Source: Candidatus Rifleibacteriota bacterium (GTDB lineage: Bacteria; Muiribacteriota; Ozemobacteria; Ozemobacterales; Ozemobacteraceae). Taken from it: a stretch of DNA of 64,000 nt. The number at the start of each line of letters is the position of its first letter. The stretch's first letter is position 1. The notes under the pieces were generated by a model that was given only the letters and a program-made list of their open reading frames with translations, did not search any database and was not told the origin of the DNA. Below, piece by piece: positions 19,213 to 28,347 of this stretch. Where the stretch lies: contig JADFXM010000006.1 of the NCBI GenBank assembly GCA_015233565.1, positions 170,453 to 234,452 of the forward strand, given 5' to 3'. Made by a program: the position numbers and the translations under genes.

Positions 19213-20976
19213 TTACTGAACAGATAACAGTTTCCTATCTTCGTTCAGCATTTTTTGGAAACGCGCTATTTCACATGTAAATCGTTCCACCGTTACTCGA
19301 CCATTACTTGTAACTGTATTCAAAAGTCTCTTCGGAAGATTCAAATTTTCGAATTTGAATCCGCGTGACTCTTTATAATCAAATTTCATTGAATGGACTC
19401 TCCTGGCAAGAAAATCGAGTTTTTCTTCTGTCCAACCGGAAATTCCTAACGCCTCGAGGCCTTCAAGAATGAATTCTTTAGTATATAAATTCCGGGCGAA
19501 AAGGCAGATAACCAGAGAATTTGGAATCATCCGCCACAGGGCTTCACGATAAAGGGCTGCGGTGAGCTCCTCATCTGTTTGAGGTTTTCTCAGATTTTCC
19601 TGGTCAACTGAATAGCCGGCCCCATCCAAGTGGGAGTTTCTTACGCCAGTGGCATATCCGAGGAAAGCATGGAGGCCAGTTGAGTAACCTGCGGCCTCAT
19701 TTTCTCCAAAAGAAATCGAATAATCAAGGCCACCGTATTTTTTACCACAAAAAGCTGATCCCTTTTCCAGATCTCGGTAGAATTCATTCTTTCCTTCCGA
19801 AATTTTTCGAAGAATTTTTTCAAATGTGGAGGAATCTCCAAATGAAAAAACCAATCCATCAGTATGTTTCTCCGTAATAAATCCATGATTAAATGCATCT
19901 ACCGCCCAGGCGAGAGTCACCCCCATGGAGATTGCATCCCAGCCTTCTTTTTCAACCATCAATAAAAGTTTCAAAACACTCTCAGAATTTTGAATTGAAA
20001 GATTCGAGCCCCATGAATAGATCAGTTCATGATCATAGGAAACTTTGAACGTTTTGTAGTGATGATCATCGGAGCTATAGCGTTCGCGAAGGGTGGCAGC
20101 GTGAATGCAACCAACTTGACAATGTGCGCAGGCCATCTGCTGGCTAAGATGCTTTTCAGCAAATGTTTCGCCGCTTATTCCTGAAGCTCCTTCAAAGGAC
20201 CCCTGAGAAAAATTTCTTGTGGGAAGACCGTTAATTCGGCTTAGAGGAACCACGTTTACAGGTGTCCCCAGGTCATGGTATTTTTTCATTACCGGGGAAT
20301 TCACAACGGCATCGTATATCTTTTTATAAAAGCTATTATAAGCCGCCTTGTTCTCGATTTTCCAATAGGACCCTCCTGAAACTGCAATTGCTTTCAAATT
20401 CTTCGAACCAAAAACCCCTCCCAGTCCAAGTCTTCCGAAGTGGCGTGAAGAATCGACGGTAACTCCGGCAATTGGAGAAAGTCTTTCTCCAGCAGGGCCA
20501 ATTCTGATAATCGAACGTTTGTAATCTGAATCTTCGCGTTCCCGTAAAATTCTTTCGGTTGCAAGAGCAGAAACCCCAAGCAGGGAATTGGAAGTTTTCA
20601 AAATAGCTTTTTCACCCTCAATCACAAGGTAGGACAATTCAGGAGCTCGCCCCACAATTCGGATAACATGAAACCCGGCGCCATACATAGCCATCGCAAG
20701 GCGCCCTCCGGCATGAGACTCCCCAAGATTTCCATTTAGGGGTGATTTGAAAACAGCAATAGTTTTGGTAGCGATTGGATAAGCGACATTAAAGGGACCA
20801 ATTGCAAATATAACCGGCGAATCAGGGGAATAAGGATCAAGGGATTCGGGGGTTTCTAACAAAAGTTTTGTAGCAACCGCCGTTCCGCCGAGAAATTCAT
20901 GGTAAAGTGAGGAGATATCTGAAATTCTGCTTTCACCATTATTGAGATTAAAATCGAGCATTTTGAATTGGCGCAT
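19213..20976 (-). CDS. Aldehyde:ferredoxin oxidoreductase family protein (tungsten/molybdopterin)
   Basis: 587 residues. Oxidises an aldehyde (or acts on a related substrate) with ferredoxin as partner, using a bis-pterin W or Mo centre and one [4Fe-4S] cluster. The N-terminal domain shows the pterin-binding layout (FLGGTAVATKLL; IFAIGPFNVAYP; GNLGESHAGGRL; GLGGVFGSKNLKAIAVSG). The cluster ligands are CAHCQVGC near residue 295 plus a late Cys in VICLFARNLY. ATG 20976 follows AGGAG; the upstream TTG is not preferred. A four-cluster ferredoxin gene lies 44 bases ahead, as in two-subunit AOR-type enzymes, and an SLC45-like transporter leads the operon. The substrate cannot be read from sequence. 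Confidence 0.9.
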   Translation of the reverse strand: MRQFKMLDFNLNNGESRISDISSLYHEFLGGTAVATKLLLETPESLDPYSPDSPVIFAIGPFNVAYPIATKTIAVFKSPLNGNLGESHAGGRLAMAMYGAGFHVIRIVGRAPELSYLVIEGEKAILKTSNSLLGVSALATERILREREDSDYKRSIIRIGPAGERLSPIAGVTVDSSRHFGRLGLGGVFGSKNLKAIAVSGGSYWKIENKAAYNSFYKKIYDAVVNSPVMKKYHDLGTPVNVVPLSRINGLPTRNFSQGSFEGASGISGETFAEKHLSQQMACAHCQVGCIHAATLRERYSSDDHHYKTFKVSYDHELIYSWGSNLSIQNSESVLKLLLMVEKEGWDAISMGVTLAWAVDAFNHGFITEKHTDGLVFSFGDSSTFEKILRKISEGKNEFYRDLEKGSAFCGKKYGGLDYSISFGENEAAGYSTGLHAFLGYATGVRNSHLDGAGYSVDQENLRKPQTDEELTAALYREALWRMIPNSLVICLFARNLYTKEFILEGLEALGISGWTEEKLDFLARRVHSMKFDYKESRGFKFENLNLPKRLLNTVTSNGRVTVERFTCEIARFQKMLNEDRKLLSVQ

Positions 20977-21020
20977 CAAAAATTTCTCCTTAATTTATTG
21001 GACCCGTTGCCAAATTTTAT

Positions 21021-21431
21021 TTAAAGGCTATTTTCCTGCATACCAAGTACACCATTGGGGCAAAATTGAGTGCAAACTCCGCAATGATGGCAAACAATCG
21101 GAAGATTGGTTTCATAATCCCACTGAAGTGTTTTTGGAACACAAGCTTTGATACAGGCTTCGCAATGAGTGCATTTAGCAGCATCCAAAACCACTCCTCC
21201 ACCATTTTTCGGGGAAAGTGCTTGTGTGGGGCATACCGAAGCGCAATCGGGTTTTTCGCAGCCGAAACATGCCCGGATAGAAAAGGCCCCCTCTACACCG
21301 GCATAATTTCGGACTCTTAGGGCAGCTTTTTCAACAGTCAAAGCTGAAAACCAGATCCTTGAACAGGAGAACATGCAGCTCAGGCAACCGATACACTGCT
21401 CTCGCTGAATAACTGTCAAATGTTTTCCCAT
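21021..21431 (-). CDS. Polyferredoxin with four [4Fe-4S] motifs, electron partner of AOR
   Basis: 136 residues from ATG 21431 (MGKHLTV), which follows AAAGGA by 8 bases; an alternative ATG at 21470 overlaps the transporter stop. Four Cys clusters: CIGCLSCMFSC, CFGCEKPDCASVC, CTHCEACIKAC and CHHCGVCTQFC, enough for four [4Fe-4S] centres in the DMSO-reductase-FeS-subunit style. It would shuttle electrons between the AOR catalytic subunit and a soluble ferredoxin or other acceptor. No signal peptide, so cytoplasmic. Confidence 0.9.
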   Translation of the reverse strand: MGKHLTVIQREQCIGCLSCMFSCSRIWFSALTVEKAALRVRNYAGVEGAFSIRACFGCEKPDCASVCPTQALSPKNGGGVVLDAAKCTHCEACIKACVPKTLQWDYETNLPIVCHHCGVCTQFCPNGVLGMQENSL

Positions 21432-21459
21432 GGGAATCGTCCTTTCATTCACTTTGGCA

Positions 21460-22770
21460 TTACTTTCCATCTTCGGTTTTCACGAAAAGAGTCAGCACCG
21501 AAGCAATTATCAGACAACACCCTCCAAACATTACCACTTTCAATGGATTATTCCCGAAAATATTTTTTACAACCCATCCGAAGGTTAACGCTTGAAGAAT
21601 CTCGGGGATAACAATGAAAAAGTTGAAGATACCCATGTAAATTCCGGTCTTTTCAGGAGGAAGCGCTGACGACAGAATGGCATAGGGCATAGAAAGAATC
21701 GATGCCCAAGCTATTCCAACCCCAACCATGGATAAAGGAAGGAAGCGGTAATTACTGATTAAAGCTGTTGAAAGAAGCCCAGCAGCACCAAAAAGCAAAC
21801 AAACCGCATGAGTTCTTTTTCTTCCAAATTCAATCGCAAATTTAGGAAGAAAAAATGCAACGAGGAAGCAAACAACGGAATAAACCGCGAAGCAGAAATT
21901 TCCCCACTCTGCACCTTCGCTGTAAGCGGTGGAAAGAGGATCAGTAGCACCGAAAATCTGTCTAGCCGTCATTGGTACAAAAAACAACCACATGCAAAAT
22001 AACCCAAACCAAGTGAATATTTGAACCCAAGCAAGGCCTTTCATTGTTTGAGGCATGTTTATCAACGATTCGAAAATTTCTTTAATCCCTACTTTAGTTC
22101 TGGTAATGAATCCCTCGGAAGACTTTTTCCTATTTTCAAACTCCTCCAGATTTTCCGGGGGATATTCGCTTGTTGTAAGGCAGGTAAAAATGACCGCCAA
22201 TAAGAAAAAAGCAGCGCCAATCTGGAAGGAGTATTTCACAGTTAAGGGAATTCCACCGTCCGTAACTCCAATAATATTGAATTTCCGAAAAATCAAAGGA
22301 AGCGTCCCGGCGAGAGTAGCCCCTATTCCAATAAAGAAACTCTGCATCACAAATCCAAGATTACGTTGTTCATCGTTCAGCTTATCAGCAACAAAAGCTC
22401 TGAAAGGCTCCATGCTGATGTTAACACTGGCATCAAGGATCCATAAAAGACCAGCTGCCATCCAAAGAGTCCCTGAAAGAGGCATAAAATAAAGCGCGCT
22501 TGACGCAAGCAAAGCTCCTATGAAAAAGTATGGTCGTCGCCGTCCAAAGCGATTCCAGGTTCGGTCACTCATATAGCCAATAATCGGCTGAACTAATAAA
22601 CCAGTCAGAGGTGCAGCAAGCCATAATATCGGTATTTGATCAGGACTAGCGCCCAGTTTTTCGTAGATCGCACTCATGTTTCCAAGCTGAAGCCCCCAAC
22701 CGAACTGAATTCCTAGGAACCCGAAACTCATATTCCAAATTTGCCAAAACGACAATTTCGGCTTTTCCAT
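21460..22770 (-). CDS. MFS transporter of the SLC45 / sugar-proton symporter type
   Basis: 436 residues with about 12 membrane spans. The loop 2-3 signature SDRTWNRFGRRRPYFFIG and the first-span QFGWGLQLGNMSAIYE are characteristic of the SLC45 and sucrose/maltose symporter branch of the major facilitator superfamily. It likely imports a glycoside or sugar with protons. GGGGGG lies just before the ATG. The polyferredoxin and AOR genes follow on the same strand, so the transported compound may feed the oxidoreductase, but this is inference. Confidence 0.88.
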   Translation of the reverse strand: MEKPKLSFWQIWNMSFGFLGIQFGWGLQLGNMSAIYEKLGASPDQIPILWLAAPLTGLLVQPIIGYMSDRTWNRFGRRRPYFFIGALLASSALYFMPLSGTLWMAAGLLWILDASVNISMEPFRAFVADKLNDEQRNLGFVMQSFFIGIGATLAGTLPLIFRKFNIIGVTDGGIPLTVKYSFQIGAAFFLLAVIFTCLTTSEYPPENLEEFENRKKSSEGFITRTKVGIKEIFESLINMPQTMKGLAWVQIFTWFGLFCMWLFFVPMTARQIFGATDPLSTAYSEGAEWGNFCFAVYSVVCFLVAFFLPKFAIEFGRKRTHAVCLLFGAAGLLSTALISNYRFLPLSMVGVGIAWASILSMPYAILSSALPPEKTGIYMGIFNFFIVIPEILQALTFGWVVKNIFGNNPLKVVMFGGCCLIIASVLTLFVKTEDGK

Positions 22771-23200
22771 TTTTCCCCCCTGATAAATTTTTGCTGGAAT
22801 CTTGAAAAGTGAGGTTAACGTATTTTTACCTTTTCATGCAAATTTTTTATTATTACGCTGAGATGAGTTTTAATGACACTTACCGTTTAAAACTGTAATT
22901 TTTAACAACTGCTGGCATAATTCCAAGGAAGCATTTCAAAAAAAAATACTTTTTGAAATGCAACTTGGTATAATAAATTCTTTGGAATGGTATAATCAAA
23001 AAAATATAGGGCCTGTTGCAGAATTATTAAAAATCATTAATTTTGCAAAAATTGAGTTTGAAGAAGAAGCTTTTAACGCTGATCTCAGGTTTCGTACTTT
23101 TGCGAACTTTGTATTTGCTCAACAAGTTCAAAGGTACTGAAATAGTAGAGAAGCTAATCATAAGCAGCTTTAAAAAATTCCAGGCTTTGGGGAGGCGGAA
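22771..23200. other. 430-base intergenic region between divergent genes
   Basis: Separates the minus-strand transporter operon from a plus-strand exported protein. Two TATAAT boxes on the plus strand (near 22971 and 22991) could be -10 elements, but neither has a well-spaced -35. A 60-codon ORF here has no ribosome binding site and was not called. Confidence 0.4.
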
Positions 23201-24367
23201 ATGAACGGAAAAACATTTCTCATTGGGAAAATAATAATTCTTTTTGTCTTTTCTCTATTTATCAACAACATGACATTGGCAGGAATAATTGCAGATGCTT
23301 CGCTTTATTTCAAAAACAGAGAAGAGATAAATATTCATGCAAGGAATACTATCTCAACCGTGAAGGAATTGTATCGTGAACGCCGATCCGTTCAACGTTT
23401 TGTTATGAGTGCTTCAGCAATAATCGAATCATATCGGGCAATAAAAGACAAACACGCGCAACTTAGTGAAATAGCCAGCATCGCAATTGCGATCGACTCT
23501 CTGACAACTGAATATGCGGTCCTTTCACCAAAAGCGGAGAAATTGAATAATCAAATAAAACCAGATTTGATATTTTTTGCAAATCTTCAGGAAGCAGAAG
23601 AGGTCAAATATGATTTGGAATTAAGCGGAGGACACAATAAATTTCTTTTTAGAAGCATTTCCGATTATGATGTTGCAAGGCTTTCGGCTGCAGCCGGTTT
23701 TTCAAAAGTCTGGGGGTCAGTTAAATCAGATCCTTTTAACTTTTTTCGTTGGGTAAAATTAAAAGATGAGTATGAATACGGAAGAATTGAAGGAAAATAT
23801 GCATTAAAGTGTGCTCAAATTGGCTTTGAAACAAACTCACTATATGTAGCCTTTAAAAAATCAATGGATGAATTACTTTCCATTCGGGCTGAGATTGCCA
23901 AAATGTTACTGGGAAACGTGAAAGCCCTTTTAGGAATTGAAAATACAATTGAAAAGATCCGAAATGCACCCCAAACAATTGAAGCAATGGGCACAATTGT
24001 AACCCAAGGCGGGAACCAGGTAGGAAAAAGATTTGATGAACTACTCGACATTCAGGACTTATACGTGAAAATCCACCGAACCTATCAACTCAGGTATGCC
24101 GATTCTGCAAAAGCCGTGGCAGCAAGCTACCAACCCGAAAATACTGCAACAACAATTTCAGTAAATCCTCAACCAATTCCAATCAAACCCCCCACCGGAA
24201 AAGTCAATGTCTCTCAAGCACTTCAAATTTACCAACAAGCATATCAGGAATATACCAAAGCCGTCCAAAACCCCTATGCTTCTCAACCTTCGATCAATCG
24301 CGCCCTCGAAAACCTGAAAAGCTCAAAATATCAATACGATCAGGCAAAGGTTAAAAAAGGGAAGTGA
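23201..24367 (+). CDS. Exported protein of unknown function
   Basis: 388 residues, not recognised. ATG follows GGGGAGG by 5 bases. Residues 1-28 form a signal peptide (hydrophobic IIILFVFSLFI, then LAG). The mature part is largely alpha-helical with probable coiled coils (INIHARNTISTVKELYRERRSVQRF; FDELLDIQDLYVKIHRTY), a Pro-rich hinge (QPIPIKPPTGKV) and a Tyr/Gln-rich helical tail (QIYQQAYQEYTKAVQ). A periplasmic structural or scaffold role is possible. It stands alone. Confidence 0.75.
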   Translation: MNGKTFLIGKIIILFVFSLFINNMTLAGIIADASLYFKNREEINIHARNTISTVKELYRERRSVQRFVMSASAIIESYRAIKDKHAQLSEIASIAIAIDSLTTEYAVLSPKAEKLNNQIKPDLIFFANLQEAEEVKYDLELSGGHNKFLFRSISDYDVARLSAAAGFSKVWGSVKSDPFNFFRWVKLKDEYEYGRIEGKYALKCAQIGFETNSLYVAFKKSMDELLSIRAEIAKMLLGNVKALLGIENTIEKIRNAPQTIEAMGTIVTQGGNQVGKRFDELLDIQDLYVKIHRTYQLRYADSAKAVAASYQPENTATTISVNPQPIPIKPPTGKVNVSQALQIYQQAYQEYTKAVQNPYASQPSINRALENLKSSKYQYDQAKVKKGK

Positions 24368-24880
24368 CACTTAGTTAAGAGCGGAAGTGAAACTAAATCC
24401 GGAATTCCAATTTCAACAGATGTTCCATCTGTGTATTCTCAATTGGGGAAGTGTTGAAGCTAATCAAAGGGCAAAAATGGGCGATATTTCAAAAAATGGC
24501 ACGAAATTTCTGAAACAGTCTTCTACAGAGATTTTTACTCTAATGAAATGCTGGCTTCGCACTTTTTGAAAACTCGCTTTCTTTTTATTTTTTTGTACTG
24601 ATTTTAGATCATTCTCTCGTTGGAACATCAGTATCAAGGATTTAGTTTTGGCACCATTTTCCCAAGAATCGGAAACGTTGGTCTAATCGTAAGCCCAATT
24701 GTTCCTGAAAATTCAACTTCTGGGCCAGCTTTCTTTGAATTTTCGGCTGTTTAAGGTCGGCATACCAGGGTATACGAAAATAAATTGAAAAACGGTCTGG
24801 AAAGAAATTAGGGCTCTCAGTCCTTGTAAAAACGATAGCAGATCAAATCCTGGATGCCAGGATGTTTAAAGTTGGTTTCT
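24368..24880. other. 513-base gap, decayed sequence
   Basis: No intact gene. The minus strand around 24650-24800 can be read as short protein-like pieces broken by stops and frameshifts. They lie beside the decayed Uma2 gene and may be part of the same degenerating segment, but I cannot name them. Confidence 0.35.
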
Positions 24881-24884
24881 AATT

Positions 24885-25375
24885 CTCTGGGAAAATATCT
24901 GCAAGGTCAATCTCCAGATCAGAAAAGATCCCGACTCTTACTTTGTTTTCGCGACAAAATATCTCGGATTTTCCAAAGGTTCCATCTTCAGTAAGTTCAG
25001 ACTTTCTGATGCGGAAGTATATTGAAATAGCACTTTTTATTCGAGAAAGTCTTGAAATGTCGGCAAATTTTTCCGGAAAAAATGCTTTTTCAAATTACGC
25101 ACCAATACTGCAAAATAGCGATCAATTCATGTACGGGTCAGGAATTCTGAAGTTTATAAATTGTAACAATAGAATCGGTTGGATGAACAATCCAATATTC
25201 TCTCACTCCGTGCTTTTCGTAAGTGGCTTTCTTCTTAATATGATCACGTGAAGCTGTACTTGGGACAAAATCTCAATAACCAAATCGGGAGCACCCTTTT
25301 AATTACCTTTTCGTCAATTTTATGGGGTTCGCAAACAACTACCAAATGACGTTTTATAATCTTGGATTCTAAAAA
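24885..25375 (-). pseudogene. Decayed Uma2-family (PD-(D/E)XK-like) gene
   Basis: Pieces of a Uma2 (DUF820) protein are readable on the minus strand in shifting frames. VVVCEPHKIDEKVIK and then GAPDLVIEILS (about 25293-25264) are followed, one base deleted, by TASRDHIKKKATYEKHG and REYWIVHP (about 25258-25175). A C-terminal VGIFSDLEIDLADIF (near 24935-24890) comes after further stops. These match the family's GAPDLVxEILSPST, YxxxGVxEYW and C-terminal motifs. The 5' part is missing; the porin terminator lies where it should be. Uma2 genes are multicopy nuclease-like genes of unclear role. Confidence 0.8.
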
Positions 25376-25406
25376 TTAAAAAGAGCCCCGTTTACACGAG
25401 GCTCTT
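25366..25406 (-). terminator. Intrinsic terminator of the SLH porin gene
   Basis: On the minus strand AAGAGCCTCG pairs with CGGGGCTCTT over the loop TGTAAA, followed by TTTTTAATTTTT. It begins 30 bases past the porin stop. Confidence 0.88.
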
Positions 25407-25435
25407 AGAAGATCTAGTTTAGATCAGACGGTTGA

Positions 25436-27292
25436 TTAGAATCTGCTGTAGATTTCGGTCCAGAACATATTGTAATCGTAATCGTCCATCATGGTGCCTT
25501 TTCCACGTCCAGCGCTTACGCCGTTGTTAGCAATGTTCTTGAGAGCATTGCCACCGAAGGTGAAAGAGGTGTAGCCAACGCGAATTCTGGTGTTTTCAGC
25601 CAATTGATAGCGATATTCAAATGTGAATACGCCAGCTTTAGCATCGGCTGTTCCAAAATTGTTCCAGCAATCATAAAGGCTGTTTCTCAAATCAGCAACG
25701 CCAATTCCGGCATTGGTATTAGCACCACCGGCATTGCGAACCAATTCATTGGTAACAATGTCTTTAGTTTCATTGAGGAAGTCGCCAGCCAAGCGGAAAT
25801 AATGTTTAGTATTTCTGGGTCTGTATTCGACTTGAAGCTTGAGGTCTCCCATGTTCAAGAGGCCGTTGTCGAAATAGTTATTTCCACGAGCGATGTCTTC
25901 ATAAGGAGTTTCAATTCCGTCTTCATATCTTCTGTTGTTGTTGAGAGCGATTCCGCCAACGCTGTTTTGATCGGCCATGGTGTAAGCCAATTTAGCAGCC
26001 CATTCTTTTTTGGAATCCCATTTGAATGCAACATGAGTCATCCAACCATTAACTTTTGGAGAGATGATGTTGCCGTTAGGATTGGCAAGGGTCATATCAT
26101 AGCTGGTATAGGCGAAACCTAGGTCATAATCCCAGTGGCCGTTCTTTCCGAGAGGGCCTTTTCCACCGAATTCCAATGCGAACAAGTTATCGCTTTTATA
26201 GTTTCCGGCTACGAGATTCTGAGATGGGATATTAGCTGCACCGGCTGGAGCACTAACACCAGCGAGGGTGAATCTGCGAGCAGCTAAATTTGCATCGGGT
26301 TGATTGAACAAATTCAAATAAAGGTCGTGATCGCGATACTTGGTAGAAGCGGTTAAACCATAGACATTGTGGTAGTTGGTTGGACCGTTGTCTTTGTAAT
26401 CTCCAAGGTGAGGAGCATCATAAACGCTGATCAAACCTATATCGACATCACCGCTTCTCTTGTTGTAGCGGATAGCATCAACATATTGAGAAACTAACAA
26501 TGAATGACCCGTTGCATAGAAGTTTCGTCCAAAAGTGAAGTCGCCACCGAAACGGAACATATCTTTGATATGTAAGTATGCCAAATCAATTTGGTTGTTT
26601 CCAGCGGAAACGTTATTCAGAGCTGTTCCCCAAGCAGTTGCGCTCAATCCATAAGGATTGGAAACTGATTGATCTTGTTTCTCAGCCATAGCCCAACGAG
26701 CGACAGCAGTGATATTTTCATCAATGTTGGCGCGGAATTGGAAGCGGAGTTGAGATTGAGTATAGGTATTGTTAGCATTGAAAGGATCATTCTTGTGAAT
26801 GAGTGAGCTGTGGCGGACCAACATATCGCCGCTGAGTTTAACTTTTTCCATGCCACCCTTGGCCATATAATCCTTAATGCCTTCTACATCTTTCTTCAAT
26901 GTAGAAACATCTTCTTTTACAACCTGCATGTCGTCTTCGAGAGCAGTGACCTTAACGCCGAGGAGAGCTAATTCGTCAGCGAATTCAACGGTCAATTTCT
27001 CAAGAGTCTGGAGGTCAGATTTGGTAACCAAGTTGCTGCCTACGCCCTTTTCGAGCATCTGTTCGACATTGGCGAGCATTTTGGCGGTAACCATAGCAAG
27101 AGCATAGCGGGTAACTGGCTTTTCGCCCTTGAAAGTTCCGTCAGGATAACCCTGAATTAGGTTCTTGGCGGCGAGTTTGCTTACCGCATCATATGCCCAG
27201 TGAGAGAAAGGAACATCCGAAAAAGGATTCGCGCTAGCCATTGTGGCTGAAAGCACGAACGCGAGAACTACAATAATTGATAGACGCTTCAT
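25436..27292 (-). CDS. S-layer-homology-domain outer-membrane porin
   Basis: 618 residues. Signal peptide 1-22 (cleavage near ASANP). One SLH domain at about 23-75 (FSDVPFSHWAYDAVSKLA; IQGYPDGTFKGEKPVTRYALA). A coiled coil at about 80-150 (VKVTALEDDMQVVKEDVSTL) and a beta-barrel over the rest, with alternating aromatic strands and a final Phe (YSRF). In diderms such proteins form trimeric pores and tether the outer membrane to peptidoglycan through SLH. Codon use and the strong promoter/leader suggest high expression. Preceded by a ~255-base leader and closed by a strong terminator, so monocistronic. Confidence 0.92.
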   Translation of the reverse strand: MKRLSIIVVLAFVLSATMASANPFSDVPFSHWAYDAVSKLAAKNLIQGYPDGTFKGEKPVTRYALAMVTAKMLANVEQMLEKGVGSNLVTKSDLQTLEKLTVEFADELALLGVKVTALEDDMQVVKEDVSTLKKDVEGIKDYMAKGGMEKVKLSGDMLVRHSSLIHKNDPFNANNTYTQSQLRFQFRANIDENITAVARWAMAEKQDQSVSNPYGLSATAWGTALNNVSAGNNQIDLAYLHIKDMFRFGGDFTFGRNFYATGHSLLVSQYVDAIRYNKRSGDVDIGLISVYDAPHLGDYKDNGPTNYHNVYGLTASTKYRDHDLYLNLFNQPDANLAARRFTLAGVSAPAGAANIPSQNLVAGNYKSDNLFALEFGGKGPLGKNGHWDYDLGFAYTSYDMTLANPNGNIISPKVNGWMTHVAFKWDSKKEWAAKLAYTMADQNSVGGIALNNNRRYEDGIETPYEDIARGNNYFDNGLLNMGDLKLQVEYRPRNTKHYFRLAGDFLNETKDIVTNELVRNAGGANTNAGIGVADLRNSLYDCWNNFGTADAKAGVFTFEYRYQLAENTRIRVGYTSFTFGGNALKNIANNGVSAGRGKGTMMDDYDYNMFWTEIYSRF

Positions 27293-27549
27293 TGCGTACC
27301 CCCTGTAAGAATTTTTTGATTAAATTTGAGGGGGCTTTCGAATCACTTTACCTTCGATTTCTCTTTGACCTTCCGCTGAAGATTCCTAGTTTCCTTTCAA
27401 CTTCAGTCACATCAAAATCATTGGTTCAGATAATTTTTCAAGCCACCCCGCGAGATTCACGGCCGTCTTCTTTCTCCAGGCTACTTACAGAGTCGTCACC
27501 TCCTTTCGCGATACCTGAAGGGATTTCGACATCCGCTATCCCACGCTGA
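27293..27549 (-). promoter_or_regulatory. Long 5' leader of the porin mRNA with an isolated perfect anti-SD match
   Basis: Transcription from the promoter at 27556-27584 would leave about 255 untranslated bases. The first ~120 are GC-rich and can form hairpins (GGGAT / ATCCC near 27540-27515). They contain AAAGGAGGTGA (27496-27506 on the minus strand), a perfect complement of the usual 16S rRNA 3' end, with no start codon at a useful distance. A known riboswitch class was not recognised. Confidence 0.5.
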
Positions 27550-27555
27550 GCCGAG

Positions 27556-27584
27556 AATATACCGATAAATTTCATTTTTGTCAA
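27556..27584 (-). promoter_or_regulatory. Sigma-70-type promoter of the porin gene
   Basis: On the minus strand a perfect -35 TTGACA (27584-27579) and -10 TATATT (27561-27556) are separated by 17 bases, the optimal spacing. It points at the SLH porin. Confidence 0.85.
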
Positions 27585-27642
27585 GTTATTTCTTCTTTTT
27601 TTTGAAAAAACTTTTGGATGTCTTCCAATCAGGGTAAAAACA

Positions 27643-28077
27643 CTACTGTTCTTTAGAAACTCTTGCCAAATACCGCATACCAATCACAATTGCTGCATAA
27701 TCATCAATTGGAACCGGTGGATGCTGAAGCCCTAGCGGAATATATTTCCAAATCCCACTGGGCGGGTTATCGATGAAGTAAAGCTTTCTTGCTTCCAAAG
27801 TCGAATTCTTTTCTTCTTCATACCGAATCTTTGCCTCCTTGATTTGTTTTTTTATTTCTTTTTCAATCATTTTAGAATTAGTTCCTTCACCTAGGATGAT
27901 GCTTCCAAGGGTAGGATAATTTTTGGAAATTCTCTCTATTAAAACACCAACTTGGTTAGTTTCAACTATTCCCTTTTCCAAAACGCTGGTATCATTTCCC
28001 AAAACAGCGAAACCGCATTTTGCTCTTCCAGGATCAATAACTAAAATAGAAAAAGTTTCTGACAATCTATTTTCCAC
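27643..28077 (-). CDS. YqgF/RuvX-like nuclease (RNase H fold)
   Basis: 144 residues. The first acidic residue is in LVIDPGRAKCGFAV, the second acidic strand is IILGEGTNS, and the late Asp lies in PPVPIDDYAAIVIGMRYL. STLEARKLY is also typical. The pattern matches the YqgF form annotated in cyanobacteria as a pre-16S rRNA-processing nuclease, related to Holliday-junction resolvases. Cytoplasmic; it would trim 16S rRNA ends or resolve branched DNA. It lies just upstream of the porin promoter on the same strand but is probably a separate unit. Confidence 0.8.
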   Translation of the reverse strand: MENRLSETFSILVIDPGRAKCGFAVLGNDTSVLEKGIVETNQVGVLIERISKNYPTLGSIILGEGTNSKMIEKEIKKQIKEAKIRYEEEKNSTLEARKLYFIDNPPSGIWKYIPLGLQHPPVPIDDYAAIVIGMRYLARVSKEQ

Positions 28078-28160
28078 GTTTTTTATATCGGCATTCCAAA
28101 AAAAAGTTAAAGTATTTTTTTCGAATTTTTGTTACCATCAGCAAAAAAGAGGAATAATAC

Positions 28161-28346
28161 TTGACTTATAAACCTGCACCAACACAAATGCAGAAAATTT
28201 GGAAAAAATATTTTTTCGCGATTTTTTTTTTAATTGTATGGTTAATTGCCAATGTCAATATGAATTTACTCTTTGTTGCTGGGTTACCATTGACACGATT
28301 TGCGGTATCTTTTAAAATTCATCAAATTGTTTTTCAGGAGCAATAA
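28161..28346 (+). CDS. Small membrane peptide (61 residues), duplicated elsewhere in the window
   Basis: TTG start with GAGG 8 bases ahead. The sequence begins [19 protein letters not shown] and continues into one hydrophobic span (AIFFLIVWLIANVNMNLLFVA). It ends one base before the next gene's ATG, so the two are probably co-translated. A degenerate copy of the gene with its upstream bases lies at 56765-56911, with a frameshift and stops, implying this was a real, once mobile or duplicated, unit. Function unknown. Confidence 0.5.
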   Translation: MTYKPAPTQMQKIWKKYFFAIFFLIVWLIANVNMNLLFVAGLPLTRFAVSFKIHQIVFQEQ

Positions 28347-28347
28347 A

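Noticed and set aside
22958..23140. 60-codon ORF before the exported protein
   Set aside because: No ribosome binding site and it covers likely promoter sequence.
27438..27683. 81-codon ORF on the minus strand over the porin leader
   Set aside because: It runs across a perfect promoter, with its in-frame ATG between the -35 and -10 boxes, so it would not be transcribed from there; composition also changes along it.
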